Assembly (NCBI RefSeq): GCF_022539665.2
Contig: NC_081332.1
Span: 4,373,884 to 4,437,883 of the forward strand
Direction: 5' to 3'
Source of the DNA: Daphnia carinata
Taxonomy: Eukaryota > Arthropoda > Branchiopoda > Diplostraca > Daphniidae
DNA length: 64,000 bases
This document shows positions 23,301 to 38,315 of this stretch, one piece after another. Position numbers and translations under genes: made by a program. Numbering within the stretch: position 1 is the stretch's first letter; each line of letters starts with the position of its first letter. The notes under the pieces were generated by a model that did no database searches, was not told the DNA's origin, and worked only from the letters and a program-made list of their open reading frames with translations.

Positions 23301-26300
23301 AAAAAAAAAATATATAAAATGTGCACGAATGTAATTAAAGAAAAAAAAAAAACAAACAAAAAACTCACCTGGAGAAATTCACTGAAGTCGGCCGTGGTGG
23401 GCGGCGGCGACGGTGAATTCACCGAGAAGGAACACGGAGATTGAAGGCAGCTGGACGACGCTGGAGACAGACTTGAGCTGGGCGTCGCTGTCTCGCAGTA
23501 CCTGGACCATTGTCATTTGTGAGCATTTCAATGATTCCTGACATGTATGCAAATCAGAGGGAGATTTACCTGTATTGTTGATCACTAAATTCGAACGTCA
23601 AATCATTGGCGTCGGGAGGCGCGTCGGCAATGATGGCCAAATCGATGGAACCTTCGATGCTTTGCACTTCGCTGACGACGCTGCTGATCTCCAGTTCCAT
23701 GCACGGACTCCAGCCCACCACCATGTCTTCCGTTTCGTTCTATTTAGCAATAAACAAACAGAAAAATGATTGCGTGATTGAGATCCGTTTAAAAAAAATA
23801 CAACGACGTACTTTGATGCGATCCGGAATGGCGGCGATGATTTGTTCGGCCAGCGTCAGGACGCGAGTGTTTTGCTCGATGCTCGTCAACGGCGACAGAT
23901 GTTGCTGATGGAGGTCGATCGAGTTGATGCTCTCACGTCGGACGCCACTTCCTGCTGCTGATCGGGACCCGCCTGAAATGACAGCCAATCACGCCACCGG
24001 ACGAAAGGGTCAAAAAAAAAAAAAAAAAGGAATAAAACATCCAAAAATAAGAACAACATTGTTTGAACTAACTGAATTCCTCTACAGTTATACAGTTAGT
24101 TTTAATTCGAGACATTTGGAGAAACGCCCTGGCGTCACGTTAAGAAATTATAAAAAAATAAAACAAATAGCTATTTTTCTTTTTTATCGTTGAAATAAAA
24201 AATAAAAAAAAGCACCGATCAAAAAGAAGCCATTGGCAATTCGTTTTTTTTTTTTTTTTTTGTGGTTCTCTTCATTGCCTTTCCTTGTAAATAGATTTCC
24301 AGCATTCCCGTGCAGCTGAATGGAATAAGAACTCCGTTCATCATGCTCCCAAGAGTCTAGCAAAACATGCGAACAACATGCAGCGTGAGCACAAACGAAG
24401 CTAAAAAAAAAAAAAAAAAAAACAATTGAAAAAATAAACCCCGACAGGTTGATCGGTCATTGCGTCGGTTCCCAGACGATTGTAATTCTTTTTTTTTGTG
24501 TGTGTGTGTGTGGGGTGGAGGATGGATTTGAAAAAGGAAATGGATAGCGGAGGTCGGGGGGCGGAGGGAGAAAGCAGCAGCAGCGCCAAGCTTACCTGCC
24601 GAGGAGGGAGCAGCTTGGGTTGAGGAGGAGCAAGACGAGTTGTCGACGAGCAATCCATCGTCGGACAAGCATTCGATGTCGACGTAAGGGCTGTAACATC
24701 GGGCGCCCAGGCCGTCCAGGCCGCCATCGTAGCTCGAGCCGCCGTTCAAAGAAGCTGCTCCCGCGCAATTCATTTGTTTTTTTTTTTGTTTTTTTAATTA
24801 AACATTTCCCTCTTTCTTTTTTTGTGCTTCAAAATATGTACAAATAATTGGCCGCACGCTCAATCGTGACGGCCCATCTCTCGCGTCTTTCATTTCTTTC
24901 TCGAAATTCGTGGTAAGGGGGAGTATTGTCATAACAAATTGAAGATGATGAAAAATAGTTTGAAAAAGTTAAAAAAAAATGGGAATGAAAAAACAAAACA
25001 CAACCCAACAACAAACAAGAAAAAGAAAGTGTTCCAAAATTCCAAAAATTCCAAAAACCACTAGCATTTCAAGCGGAAAAACAAAAAGTTAAACGCTAGG
25101 TCGGTCGTTCGTGATTTCTCTCCTATTTTTTTTTTTTTAGTGAAAGTCAAATTCAAAAAAATTGGTCCGATGAAAAAAAAAAAAAAAAATGAAGGGAAGT
25201 TTGAAATCAAACCAGAGGGCAGCACAAGCACGATGCTTGAAAAAAAAAAGTGAAAACGTCCGGCTTTAACCAACCAGTTTACCTCACCCCCCAGAGTCTT
25301 TCCCGAATGTCCATCTCCCCCCCCCACCGATCCCCAATAGAAAAAAAAAAAAAAAGAACTATTCATATAAAAGTGTGTAGAAAGAAAATTGAAAAAGGAA
25401 AAGGAGGAAAAAAATTGAATAAAAAATAAAATAAACCAATGCAAACACTCACATGGATTCGATGAATCCATCGTGTGCGGCGAAGGCGACGGATCGTGAG
25501 CCAAGCACGACACGTTGCTGCCCGTGCTATTGCGGCCGCTTGGATAAGCCTGGCCAGCTCCGCCCAGTGGAAGCGAATAACTGCGATCGTCCCTGTTACA
25601 AAACATTTTTTTTTGACATAAGATTTAAAATCAATCGTCATAAATATCTGAAGAAAATTACGGTACCTGGAAAGCTTATGAGCTTTGGCCGCGTTGGGCC
25701 GTCTCCAGAATGCTTGGTGATTATTTCCGGCCGGCTCGTTGTTGTTGTTGTTATTGTTAGGCACCGAATCGACGGATGAGCGTTTGGCCAGCAACATCTG
25801 GCGAGCGGCCACCGACTCGACCGGTTTGCTGGTGGAATTCGATTTGTTGAGCTGGACGAGCGATGGCGGCGGAAGTGGAGGCTCGGCCGTTGAGCGTCGG
25901 ACGGACAAGATCCTGCGCGTTTCCAGCTCTTCGGCCAGGGAGTGGTGGCCCCTTTGACGCGCGACGTCCCAGGCGGATTTGCCCGATCGGTCGTGGACGT
26001 TGAGGGCCGACGGATCCCATTGGGCCAGCAGAGCGACGACGTCGCGGTGGCCCTGGGCGCAAGCCCACATCAACGGAGTGTAACCTTGCTGGTCGTTGGC
26101 CAGCGGGCTCATTTCGCGTTCTAGCGCCGGCGACGAGTTCTCCAGTCGCCAATTGAGCAGAGTGCAGAGAACGCGCAACAAGCCCAAAGCGGCCGCCAGG
26201 TGGAGTAGGTTCATTTGCTGGTGATGCGTCCCGTTCGCATTGGACGACGTGGCATCTTCGCCCGGCTGCTGCGGGCTCACCCGCCAGCGTTTCGTCACCA

Positions 26301-29300
26301 ACTGGCGACAGATGGACACCAACTGCTCTTCGGCGCTCTGTAATTCCACTTCGCCGCTCTCCAGATAGGCCCTCTGAATATTTTGGAAATTTAAAAACGT
26401 GCGTGAATGTGATGACGTTAGATCGATGGATACACGCGTTTTATTTTATTTTATTTTATTTTTTTTTTATTTTTTTTTACCAAGCTGCTAAACAGCTGAT
26501 CGATGCCGCATCCTTGGACGTTCAAATGGGATCCAAGAAACTCCAGCCGGCCGACCAACAATGTCAGAAGCGAATTCGTCCATTGGGCGGTTGATCCTTC
26601 CGGATGACATGAACTCGAGACGGCAGATGTTTGACGGTATTCAAAGACGGCCGATTGCGTGATGGCTATTCCCTGACGGGCCACATGCATTTGCACTCTT
26701 CCAGGACTATGATCTAGCCAAAACAATATTAATTTAATCATTTTTGAACTATGAACAAAGTTTTAAATAGCGTCACTGATAATACTAACGGGGGCAAAAA
26801 CAGCGAAGGACTCCCAACTGGACCCAAACGGCCGGGACTGCTATTCCATCGAAGACGACGCTGTAAGGGCCGCTCAATGTTGGCGAACAGAACGATCCTG
26901 TAATGAGCAGTTTGCTTCCACCCTTGAAAATTTAAAACAAAACGTCAAATTAAAATGCAATAATTCATTTTTTAAATCAACAAAAAATGTGCACCTCAGT
27001 CGGAGCCCATTCCGGAGAGAAATCCGTAATGGATGTCAGCATGGAATCACCGGACGTAGACAGGGTCGATGGAGAGGGTACATCTTTGAGCTGATGGATC
27101 CTGTCGTTCATGCCGTTCATGTCTTTGCCATCCGATCCGTCGGAAGGTGACCCGGAGGCTCGTCCTCCGCCTGCCGTGCCCGTCTGGATTGAGATGAGCG
27201 AGTCGATGGTGTCGTGGCAATCCAAATCCGAGAATTCCGTCAGCATGTCGAACGCGTCTAAATTGACTAGCAAATCATCTTCGGCCGTCGTTTCAACGGA
27301 TCGGATCGATCTGCCTAATCCGCCGTCACTACAAGAGGCTCCGCCATCGTTGCTTGAGCCACCACCTCCGCCGCCACTACAGTGAAAAGCCGTTTCGTGA
27401 CTCAAGTTGGCCGATAACGTTCGCTGGATGTCGTCCTGCGATAGGTCCAGCGTTTCATTGAACAGACAATCCATCGGCAACCTACTGGGAGATGAATAGA
27501 CGTAAGATTAAATCTAATCATCCATCAAAATTCAAATGAATTAAAGACCTGTATCCATGGCCGGAAAGCATTTCGTCGGCCCGCCTGGTGGCGTTATTGG
27601 CGCTGACAAGCGAGTAGAACGAAGGGAACGTGTTGCCTTGATCGCCGCTCCCATGATCCATGAAATTCATCGCCGTCTGATTAATGGTGGGGACGGGAGC
27701 CGGTGTAGGAGGGGTAGGATGGGCAGTCGGCTGCTGCTGCTGCTGCTGTTGGCCAGCATTGTTGCAATTATTTGAAGAATAATAATAATTGGAATCGAGC
27801 GATTCCTGTTTGGCGCTGATCATCTGCTGCTGCTGCTGCTGATGTTGCAACTGATGATCCTGCTGTTGGCATTGCGGCGTCTCCGGGTGATGATGGATCT
27901 GCTCGGCGTGGAAAGATGGGACGGAAGAGGATGACGATGATGATGACGACGACGAAGGCATGGAGGTTGGCGTCGAACCACCTCTCCCCAGACCGAAATT
28001 GGCCGTCTCCGCCCTGGCAGACGGAACCGTCCGCCCAGCAGTATCTGCCGGCGTTGTCTACATACGGAAATGATTATGGTCAAACAAAAAACAAAATCAA
28101 AGTTTCAAAAAACGAAAACATGTTTGTTTTTTCACACACCGTCTGACGTTGCTGGATGTTGCTGGAATGTGATGCAGCGGGTCGTGGCTCTAATCGGATA
28201 AAGGAACTTGCTGGCCCGCCATTAGAGAGCCGCCTAAGGGAATGTGGAAGGCTATGGCCCGTCGCCAAATCGTTCAGACTCGACGCATCCGCACCAACTT
28301 TGTGATTATGGTGAACCTGTGCTTCCATGTTGGCCGATGTCCTGCTGTTGCCAACCCGACCTCCTCCACCACCTACACCCTGAAGTTGTTGCTGCTGCTG
28401 CTGCTGGCGTTGAGGTGCGTTCGAAATGTGTCCGTTGACGGCCACCGGAACGGCCCCAACGCTTCCACCAGTGCGGGCCAGTCTCTGTTTCTCCATCAGT
28501 TGGCTGACGATGGCTTCCACCGTTTCGGCCGTCTTAAAAAAAGTTCAACGTAAACAGAAATGAAAAAATCAAATCTCAATCCAAAACAAATAAGGAGAAA
28601 TCACACGCGTCGATGGCATCGCTCAAACAATTTGCAATCATTTCGTTAAACAAAGGAGACACACACATCAAATGATTACGCGGTGGCATTAAATTGCCGG
28701 CATTGTTCGAGCGGAACCAACCGACCGGAAGGGATGACGTCACCTAAAAAGGCGGAAATCACTAGTCTCGTTCTTCTTCCGTAACAGAGGCAACGAATCC
28801 GAATATAAAAAAAAAAAAAAAATAAGGACTCACAAAAAACAGCTATGTGATATGGAGCGTGTTGTGCAAATGAAACGTCGTGCAACAAAAAAAAAAAAAA
28901 TAAATAAATAAAAGATAAACGGGCGCTGATCCAAAGCATCTCTCGGATGGTTGGCTATAAGAATGCACTTAAGACCTTTATCCCTATAGCACTTTAGCCT
29001 GGCCGTTATTCGCCCATGCGAGAAATGGGTAGAATTAAAAAAAAAAAGAAAGTGGGGGGAGGCAACAAGGAATTTGAGAAACCAGCTGATCCCCATTACA
29101 CACAGAGCCAATTATCAAAACAAAAACAAAAACAAAAAGATTTAAATGAAAGGTGGGTTAAAACATAAACGTATGCAAACTTACAGAGACTTCCAGTTCG
29201 TTGTTCAAATTGGGTTCGTCCTGGCTCAAAACTGTCCAAAAAAAAAAAAAAAAAAAAAAAAAAGGCGAAATGAATTTTAAAAAAATAGAACACGCAGACA

Positions 29301-31118
29301 TTCAATTTTATAATCAATATTGATTTTTTTTTTTTTTTTTTTTTTTTTGTACTTACACATCGGTCTCAACTGCGAAATGAGCTCGTCCTTGCTCCATTCC
29401 TTGCGCTCGGCCCACAAGGACACGCTGGCAACTACCAACAGTTTGGCGTCGTCCGGATAGGGCACGTTCAGATAGTGCACCAGCACAATGTCCGGGTTCT
29501 AGTTCGTTCCGTCCATGTCATATAATAAAAAAACAAAACAAATGATTTCCATTTCCATCAGAGATTATACAATAGGAGGGGCCATAAAAGTCATCAGTCT
29601 TTAAATATGTGGGCAAAACAAATCAATCGATCGTCAAACTTGACATGCAAAACGCAAATCAACTCATTTTCGTGTGGACATTATTTTTGTTACAATGTTT
29701 TTTTTTTTTCTTTCACGAACTAGTGGTAATAATTGCAATTGCATTTTTTAAAATGTCAAACGAACAAGAAAGTTTTTTTTTTACCTGCAAAAGCCAATAA
29801 CATCGTCGATGGAAAGTGGGCAGAATGGCCGAATGAACGTAACAGCCGTAAATGCACTGCGATATTAGAAAAAAAAAACAAGAACAAAAACAAAAAAACA
29901 ATTTCAATAAACGCGTTTGTAAAATGAAAATGTTAACGTTATAAAACGCCAGCATCAACTGGGCCGTGACATTGCAATATCCCAGCTGGACATTGTTATT
30001 ATTATTTTTTTTTTTTTCAGTCTGCCAGCCGTTTCATCAAATAAAACAGAAATTTGAAAAATCCCCTTTTCTCTCTCGGATGAACAGTTGCCAATGTTTT
30101 TTTTGTCATTTTCATTGGTCCGTGTTCCGTTGCTATTTCAAGCGCAAAACTAAAAAATGTCATCCTCTGTTTACAATTGTCTTTTTTTTTCTGACGCCAT
30201 CCGCAGGGGGAGGACGAGGCGCTGCCAGAGGGATCTGACAATATCAAATAGGGGGCACAGCACACGGTCTTTTCTAAACGTGGGCGCCATTCATCAGAGA
30301 CGAAAACAAATACAACGCAAGTAAACGGTATCATCACGAAAAGAAAACAAAAACATAAAAAATGGTGGAACTCCGTAGAATTCGGCGTATGGCATCCCCC
30401 TCATCCGGGGTCCACCAGCTATTTCCAGCACCTTTTTTTTTGTTGTTGTTGTTGTGTGTGTGTGTGTGTATATTAGAATGAGTTTTGGTGGGAGAGTTGG
30501 GACGTCGTTAACGTCTACCAAGAGTATATAAATATATATATATATATACAGTACAGGGTAGTGGTAGTAGAGGTAATACCCCCAACGTTCCTTTTGTTCT
30601 CATCATTGGACAGGCGAGTCACGACGGGACAACGGGAGTGCTGATTCAATCCTCCCGCCCTCGGACCCAAATATTTGTCAAGTCACACACACACACACAC
30701 ACACAGACACACCTCTGGGATCTCTATCTCTCTCTTTTTTTTTGTGTGTGTGTTACACGACTTTTTCGAACGTGTCACGTTGTTGTGTCTCTTCGCCGTG
30801 TCGTCCAGTTGTCACTGGAACGGCAGGGGGTAGTGGCCATTTGACAAGGTTACAGGGAAGAGAGCAGACGAGCTAACTTACTTTCTTGTTTACTTTTCCA
30901 GTCCCCGATGCCAATCGATCTATTTTTAATCTTTCGCCCCCTTTTTTTTTGTTCTTGTTTTTTTTTCTTTTTCATTTTACATCCGCCATTCGTTTTCATT
31001 TTCGACGAGAGACTCGATTCTCTCTTTTCGATTTTCTTTCAACGAAAGTCTCGTTCGTATGGCAATGCTGCAACTAGAATTCCTCAAAGGAATGTGTCTC
31101 GCCTGGACTTAAAACAAC

Positions 31119-31156
<38 letters not shown>

Positions 31157-32331
31157 AAAGGAAGCCAGTCGAGTGTAGGAAAGGCACCGGGGGGGGGAGG
31201 TCATATAGTAGTCTGTGTACATACGAGCATATCTTGTTATTGGCATTGATTCAATGATATGTTCTTCGCGTGCAAACCCCCCTATGTAGACCCCCTCCGC
31301 CCGCCACCCACCCTCTCAAATCGTCCTGGCTAAGATCCTAATCATATGAAACAGACCCGATTATATACATATCTTTAATCTACATAGTGTGCCCTCCTTT
31401 CAAACAAAAAAAAAAAGCGGAATTCGTATATTCCGGTTTTCTTTTTTTTTTTGCATGACATAACATACACACACACACACACACACATGCACTAGAAACC
31501 GCTTTGACTGTTATACAACTAGACGAAGGCTACGATCGCAGATATCCTATGTTCCGGACAATCAATAACACAACTCAGAAAAAAAACAAGAAACAAAACA
31601 AAAAAAGGTAGACGTATGGGGTTCCAGGGGACGGCGGGGTCGGAATGATCTTTTAAGGCTTGCCCCACGAATAGGATTCTATGTTCTATATAGGATCCTG
31701 CGAGAGAGCATATAAGAAGGTGGGCTGAACGTTGGACTTTGTGTTGTTGCAAAGTTTTCAGATGAGTTTGGACGAGAGGAAAAAACAAAAAAAAGTAGAA
31801 CAAAAGAGATCGTTACCGCTGCCCGGAGCTGAGAGCGTGTAAAAGGCCATAAAAATCCAGTTTCCGACAATGTCCGTATGCGTTATGTGTGTGTGTGTGT
31901 ATCCCAGGAAAGACGGGGGAGGGGGAATAGGACGTTTGATCCGAACGGAGCAAAAACCAAGGGAGGGTTTGCGATGGGTAAAATTTAAAGGAAAAAAAAA
32001 AAAGATAAATAAATCCAAAAAAAAATAAAAAGAATAGATTCTAAACGGAGCAGAAAAGACCCCCGGCAGCTAAAAAGTTAAAAGGATGAAGATGGAGGAG
32101 CGAAGCAGCAAAAGTTTTTTCCTTTTTTTTTTTCAATCGATAACGACGTATACAAAGAGCCTACGTACAATATTTACTGGAATGTCTGTTCAAGACATAC
32201 TCGTGAGGAAAAACAACTATTGCCAATACTCTTGGAATTATGTATGAAAAAAAAAACAAAAAACAAGCTCAGGAAGCGAATGCAAAGAACAACATTTCAC
32301 AAAGTTCAAGTCGTCTATGTTGTTCTAGTAA

Positions 32332-32367
<36 letters not shown>

Positions 32368-34371
32368 CCAAAAAAAAAAAACGAATTCTTGGGAAAATCA
32401 AATTAAAAATGTAAATCCCTGGCTGTGCACGAGAGCGATGTAGAAATTTAATTACAACAACAATTGGGTTCCATTCCGAAGAAAAAACAAAACAAGACAA
32501 ACAGAAAACTATTGTTTGTTGTTCATCGCAAAGTGGATCCGTCATAGAGACTTATACCTAGCGGTGGTACAACAACCCCCTCCTTATGCCATTTTCCTTT
32601 TCTTTTCTTTTTTTTTTTCAGAGTTAAAAGAAAATGCTCACAACTTTCATTTTAGTTTTTTTCTTTCTACTTTTATCCTTTAGTTAACTTTTTTTTTCCC
32701 CATTTATTTTTAAAAGGGAAAAGCAATGGGGGGGGGGGAATCTTATAACAAAAGCCAATTGAATTGCAAAAGGGTCTGGCCTTATTTTTCGAAGCGATAT
32801 TTTACAATATCTTTTCATAGTGGACAACGGGGCCAAACTATAAAAGATAGTACAAAAAAAAAAAAAAAAAAAAAAAAAAAACTATACACGTCTCGAAAAG
32901 GTCAAGCGAACCCCCCCCCCTTCTGTAGGCGGAGGGACGTTTGTGAGCAAGAACGCTCGATGGAAACGCTTCGACGAGTTCAACAGACAGATGTAGAGGC
33001 AAACTGGCGAGTTTGTAACACGAACGGAAAACCTCTGATTGAGAAAGAGAAAGGAATAAAAAAAAAAAACAACAAGGAAACGAAACATTTCAAAGGCCGT
33101 GGCGTCCGAGACCGAGTGTCTGTATATGCACAGAAATAGAAAAAGAAAGCGAAGAAGAAGAAGACGGTGCTGAAACATGAAAGGAGCTCAAAATCCCTGA
33201 CGACGACGTCGTGTTGTTGTCGCGTTGCAACTCGGCCGTCTAACAAAATTGAAACGGCAGTCGTTGAGGCAGTAAAATGGTGCAACTGTGTAACCCCCCC
33301 CCCCCCCGTCTCCGCCACGCTCCCATGTTTGTTGAAGCGATTCGCGCACAATCCCGCGCTTCCAATCCCGCCGGTTCTTCTCGACTTCCTTTCCATTTGA
33401 TTGACACATTCCTCCCCCCCCCCCTTTTTTTTCAAACATTTTTTGCTCTTTCTTTGTGACAGACAAAAGTAGGATTTTGAAAATAAGAAATTTCGCCCTT
33501 TTTTTTTTTTTTTTTTTTTAGTTCCACATTATATGAAATCAATTGATGTACATGGAGGGTCGTGCGGTCGCACTGTAATTGCGGACGTGAGACTTCTCGC
33601 TCATAAACACGAAAAGAAACGGGAGTACCCAGATTCTTTTAATGCTCAGCAACTGGACATGATGAATGCTATTCTCCGCGGACAATTCTTGTTGGATTTT
33701 TTCCCTCCCTCCCAATGAAAATGGGCTATTACATAAACCATGCCACATGCTATCCCCCCTTCCCCCAGTAGTTGTAACACACACACAAAACCCTTCATCA
33801 TCATGGCCCTAAAGGCAAGCAAAAGAAAACTTTTGATTCGTTAGCCTGGCCAAAGAAGAGGCCCCCGCTGGCTCCACATGGGGCGAAAAAGGGATTTTTT
33901 CTAACCTCCAAAAACTACACCCAATCCGAGAAATCCAAGTGAATAACTGATGATGTTCCGACAGAGAGAAAAGAGAAAAAAATAAAATAAAAGTTTTGTT
34001 GCTATTTGATGTTGTGCGCGGGGGATTTCGAAGACGAGCGATATCTACTAATAGTTAAATTCAACCAAGAGATATACACGGTCAATAGAGCGGCAAGTAC
34101 ACACTAAAAAATGGAGAAAATCGTCAATACAAAATGCCTATTGGGAAAACGAATTTGGGGCTGCCCCTCGTGTGTGTGTGTGTCTCTATGACGCTACGTC
34201 TTCGACAAACGTGTACATCCAGAATGGCAAGCCGAAAGATCCCCGAGACGGGGACGCCATGCATTTTAATGATGAAATTGAGTAGTAAGGAAGGAATAGG
34301 ACGTCAAGAGCAGCATATCTTTAAACATGCGCGTTTGTTTTTTTTTTCCCTACTTCCTTCCTTCCTCTTCT

Positions 34372-34409
<38 letters not shown>

Positions 34410-37400
34410 ATTCCCGTAACACCGTAACAGAGTCTTGTGTACATATATTCCGCACGCTTCCTATTCCCTCGACTACAACATCATCGATCGGCTGATTACA
34501 ACCTCCCGTATCCTGCCCATCTCATCTCCTACCCCTGTACGTCTTGTCTGTGTGTGTGTGTTACTTTATAGTAAAGTAGTACATTAAACGAGCAGAACAA
34601 AGTCTTTCCTCTTTTTTTTTTCCGACTCTTGACCTTATTCCCTTTCATTTTTTGTTATTTATTTATATATATATATATTTTTTTTTTTTTCATCCCCACG
34701 GCCTATCCTCTAGCGGCACATCCTCGCTCTCGACTGTACCTCTCCCCCATAAGGTCTTCTGGGATATTAGATGTGTCTGTGTTATAATACCTAGCCTACT
34801 AGTTGTGTGTGTAGCTGTAGAAGAAGAAAAGTCCTGGAATCTTATCACCTTGCCGTAGATGAACACAAAAACACGCACCTTCAATACAAAAAGTTTTCCC
34901 TCTTTTTTTTTCTTTTTCTATATCTCGCGAAAGGAAAAAAAAAAAAAAAAACAAGAAAAGTTTGCGGGTGTCGAAGCAGTTCGAAAAGGAATTGACGACT
35001 ATGGCAGACGAGATCAAACGACTATTCAAAAAAAAAAAAAAAAGAAGAAGAAAAACACGCTGCCACTAGTCCCAATTGCACGCTGAAAAGGATGTACACA
35101 CCGAAAAAAAAAAAAATCGCGTTCTGATTGTTGTGCAGCGATAAACATCAGAATAGCTCCCTACGTGTCCCACACAAAAAGAGACGAGACATTTAAGTGG
35201 TTCGTTTCGCAAAAAAAAAAAAATAATAATAATAATAAGATTTAAAAAGAACGTAGGGTGTAGGGGGAGACCCCCACTCGCATAGGATCATCCAATCCTT
35301 TCTTAAAAATTCCCGTTAACCCTGAGGCGTCTGTCCCGTTCGTTTGGACAAACACATCCGACGAAAGGGAGAAAAAAAAAAAAAAAAAAAAAAAGAAGGA
35401 ATAGAATAATAAAAAAAATAATAAATGTCTCACCTCTGTTCCTTGCACTTTGAGTTTCATGTGATCCTCTCGCGTCGTCTTGCCGTCCTTGCGCTTTTTC
35501 CAACAGTAGCCGTCGCGACGGTAGCGCACTTTCTTGCGCGAATATAACAACATCGAGCCACTTTTCGGTCTGAAAATTATACACCCAAATCAAAATAAAA
35601 GCACGATATTAAAACAAATATTTATCAAACTATCTGCCAATTTTTTAATTGAAAAAAAAAATAAATAAATAAATAAATGTTTTCATTGAGAAATAAATCA
35701 CCTGATTTTGACTTCTTTGAAGAGCCATTCGGGATGACGTTCAAAGTTGATCAACACGGCGGCAATCTCCTGTACGATGTTATTCATTGTCCACGATGGC
35801 AGGGGATAGGCGGGGCAATCAACATAAAAAAAAAAAAAAAAAAGAATAAAGGAATTGAGTTTACGTTTTGTGACCAAACACTGACCGAATGGTCATCATT
35901 TTCGATCGCTATTGGACGACAGGCTGTTGAAGTGAGAAGGGGGGGGGAGAAGAAGTGTGTTAAATCCAGCGCTTTGAATGGACAAGCGAAGGCAGCAACT
36001 GCACACACCATGGAAAAAGGGAGGGGTAGGTTGACTAGGGTCATACTGTATATTGCATACAATGAAACAGGATAGAGGGGGGAGGAATGGGCCAATGTTC
36101 CATAACGGATGAAAAAAAAAATAAATATGTGAGAGGGACGCGTTAGAGCATGGCGCAAAGAGAGGGGAGGGAGTCAACCGGGTGTGTCCTTGTCCGGTAT
36201 GCATATTATACAACAATGAAGCCATCAACCCTCCCTCCCCACTCCTCTCCATTCCGACACTTGAGAAGAAGTTCCAATGAGCTCGGAATGCGATTCATTG
36301 GAATTCTCCATCAAACGTTTTAACGAGTTTTCGGTTGTTGTTGTACTGAGAATGTTTAATGCGAGACCATTTTCTTCGGGGAGCGCGGATTTTAAAATAA
36401 CAATAATGTAGGCACATACCTCATTGGTGTTCCAGCGATGCCTCTGTGTAGGGAAGTGTTCGGCCCTCGGTAGGCTCTCCAAGCTGGCGGGGAGATTGAT
36501 GGGCGGATTCATCCCGTTGTCATCGCTCACTGTATAAACAAAACACAGGGAAAAATCAGTTTTCAAATTCAAATGAATTCATCACAATATATTTAAAAAA
36601 AAAAAAAAAAAATAATTAAAAAAAAAAAAAAAAAAAAAATTCGAAAGGATTAAAGATAAAAAGAAATGGGAAAAAAATCGTTTGAAACTCTTCTGCAAAG
36701 GGTTACGATCCCGACAGCGAACGCAAATGTTGTAACTTTCCAACGGTTTCGTGACAGTTGCAATGGCGAGTCCATTGTGCACGTTGTCGAACAACAACAA
36801 CAAAGAGAGAGAAAAAAAAAAGAAATCAAAACGACTTCTTCCACCCTTTCGATTCTAATGTAAAAAGACAGTGACGGAATTTTCAGACAGATCGAAACAG
36901 ACGGAAGGAAAAAAAAAACAAAACCAAAAACATACAACAACAACAACCCCCTTTCCCAGTAAAAAAAAAAAAAAAAAAAAAAAAAAATGAAAGAAAACAA
37001 GGGTCTTAACATTGAGAAATCCGGATCACAATGCGAATGGTGCGTGAGTTCACAACAATGTTTAGATTTTTGTTTCTTTTTTATTATTATTATTATTGTT
37101 CTTCCAGTTGTTCCGGCTGACTGAACCGTGTGAGTGGGGGCATCCCTTTTTTCTTTTTCTTTATTTAAAAAAAAAAAAAATACATTTCTCGTTTATTTTA
37201 TTCTTTTTTTTTTCCTCCTTTTTCGTTTATTATTGATTTGCTAGTGAGAGTCTGAGGCTCTCCAACACGCACACGCCCTCCCCTCTCTCTCTTTCTTTCT
37301 CCCATCAAAGCTAACCCCGGAAACCCGCCCAGCTTATGTGTGGTGGTGGTAATAGTCTCAAACCCCCACAACCCGTCAAGGTATATAAATACTGGATACA

Positions 37401-38263
37401 CATACTCACACACACACACAAAAACAAAAAACAAAACCTACATTCACCGCCCCTCCCTTTTGTCCACCTCCTCCTCCTTACCTTACTACTACAACCCAAA
37501 GAACAACAACTACCATTACTACTCGAGATGCCATCACGAAGAAGCCCAAGAATTATAACGAGAAAACGTGTGTCACGCGCTCAATGACATCGGGCCAAAA
37601 AAATTTTCAATTTCAACCTTATGCGACGTTGCCTCTTTTCGAAATCTACGGCCGGCGGTGACGACAACAACAACAACAACAAAAAATCAAACTTACAACG
37701 CGATTTGTTATTGTGATTGTGCAGTGCTGTTGCAGAAGCCGGTGATTTGTTGACAGCCGAACGTGGCAACGGGAAGTTTGACAACTTCATTCGGCTGTCG
37801 TCCCTCAGTTTACGTTGCGCCGTACGCGGAATCGTGAAAGACGAAAAACGATGTGCAACTAACGGGCACACATTGAACAAAAAACCGACACCGACAGAAC
37901 ACGTTCGACACTTTCAAAGCAACGCGCAATCGTTGTGTGTGTAAAGAAACAAGCACCGCTATGATTGTCTTGATTTCATAATCACGACAACCTCCTGGAA
38001 TAAGAGCGTCGGTTCGCGCAAAACATAAGAAAAAAAAAAAAAGAAATTTAAAAGTTCCAAAACACGACGGCAAAGCAAAGAGTACCGTACCGGTCGGTGG
38101 TACCCGATCCAGTGCCTCGTTCCCGTCTCAACTTGTTTCGTTTCACGTTTACACACACAGACACACACACGCGCGCGCCCGGGGAGCTGGCGGAGGAATT
38201 GAAAGGAGGCCCATGCGCGGATCAGCGGGTGGGGTCTTCTTCGTTCCCAATAGACTACACACT

Positions 38264-38315
<52 letters not shown>

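Larger units (their letters stand above)
29857..35433 (-). other. CAMTA long intron interrupting the CG-1 domain (5.6 kb)
   Basis: Separates the KLKVQGTE exon from the CIYGCYVHS exon. No exon was found inside on either strand. It is dense in simple sequence: (CA)n at 31121-31152, TA repeats near 30533-30549, T runs at 32336-32364 and 34374-34405, an A run at 32854-32881, and shorter CA/GT patches near 30660-30710 and 31467-31490. It could hide regulatory elements, but none is recognisable. Confidence 0.6.
29357..36529 (-). other. CAMTA: CAMTA exons coding the CG-1 DNA-binding domain
   Basis: Exons 36420-36529, 35702-35769, 35434-35569, 29785-29856 and 29357-29498. In order they encode [23 protein letters not shown], a basic block [20 protein letters not shown] then [35 protein letters not shown], and [17 protein letters not shown]. 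These are the near-invariant CG-1 signatures. The KK/RK clusters in the third exon are the usual bipartite nuclear localisation signal. Exon 29357-29498 ends with the conserved [13 protein letters not shown] segment just after the domain. Confidence 0.95.

Noticed and set aside
38265-38310. Possible repeat array of CRISPR type
   Set aside because: A continuous dinucleotide microsatellite with no spacers, in a eukaryotic intron.
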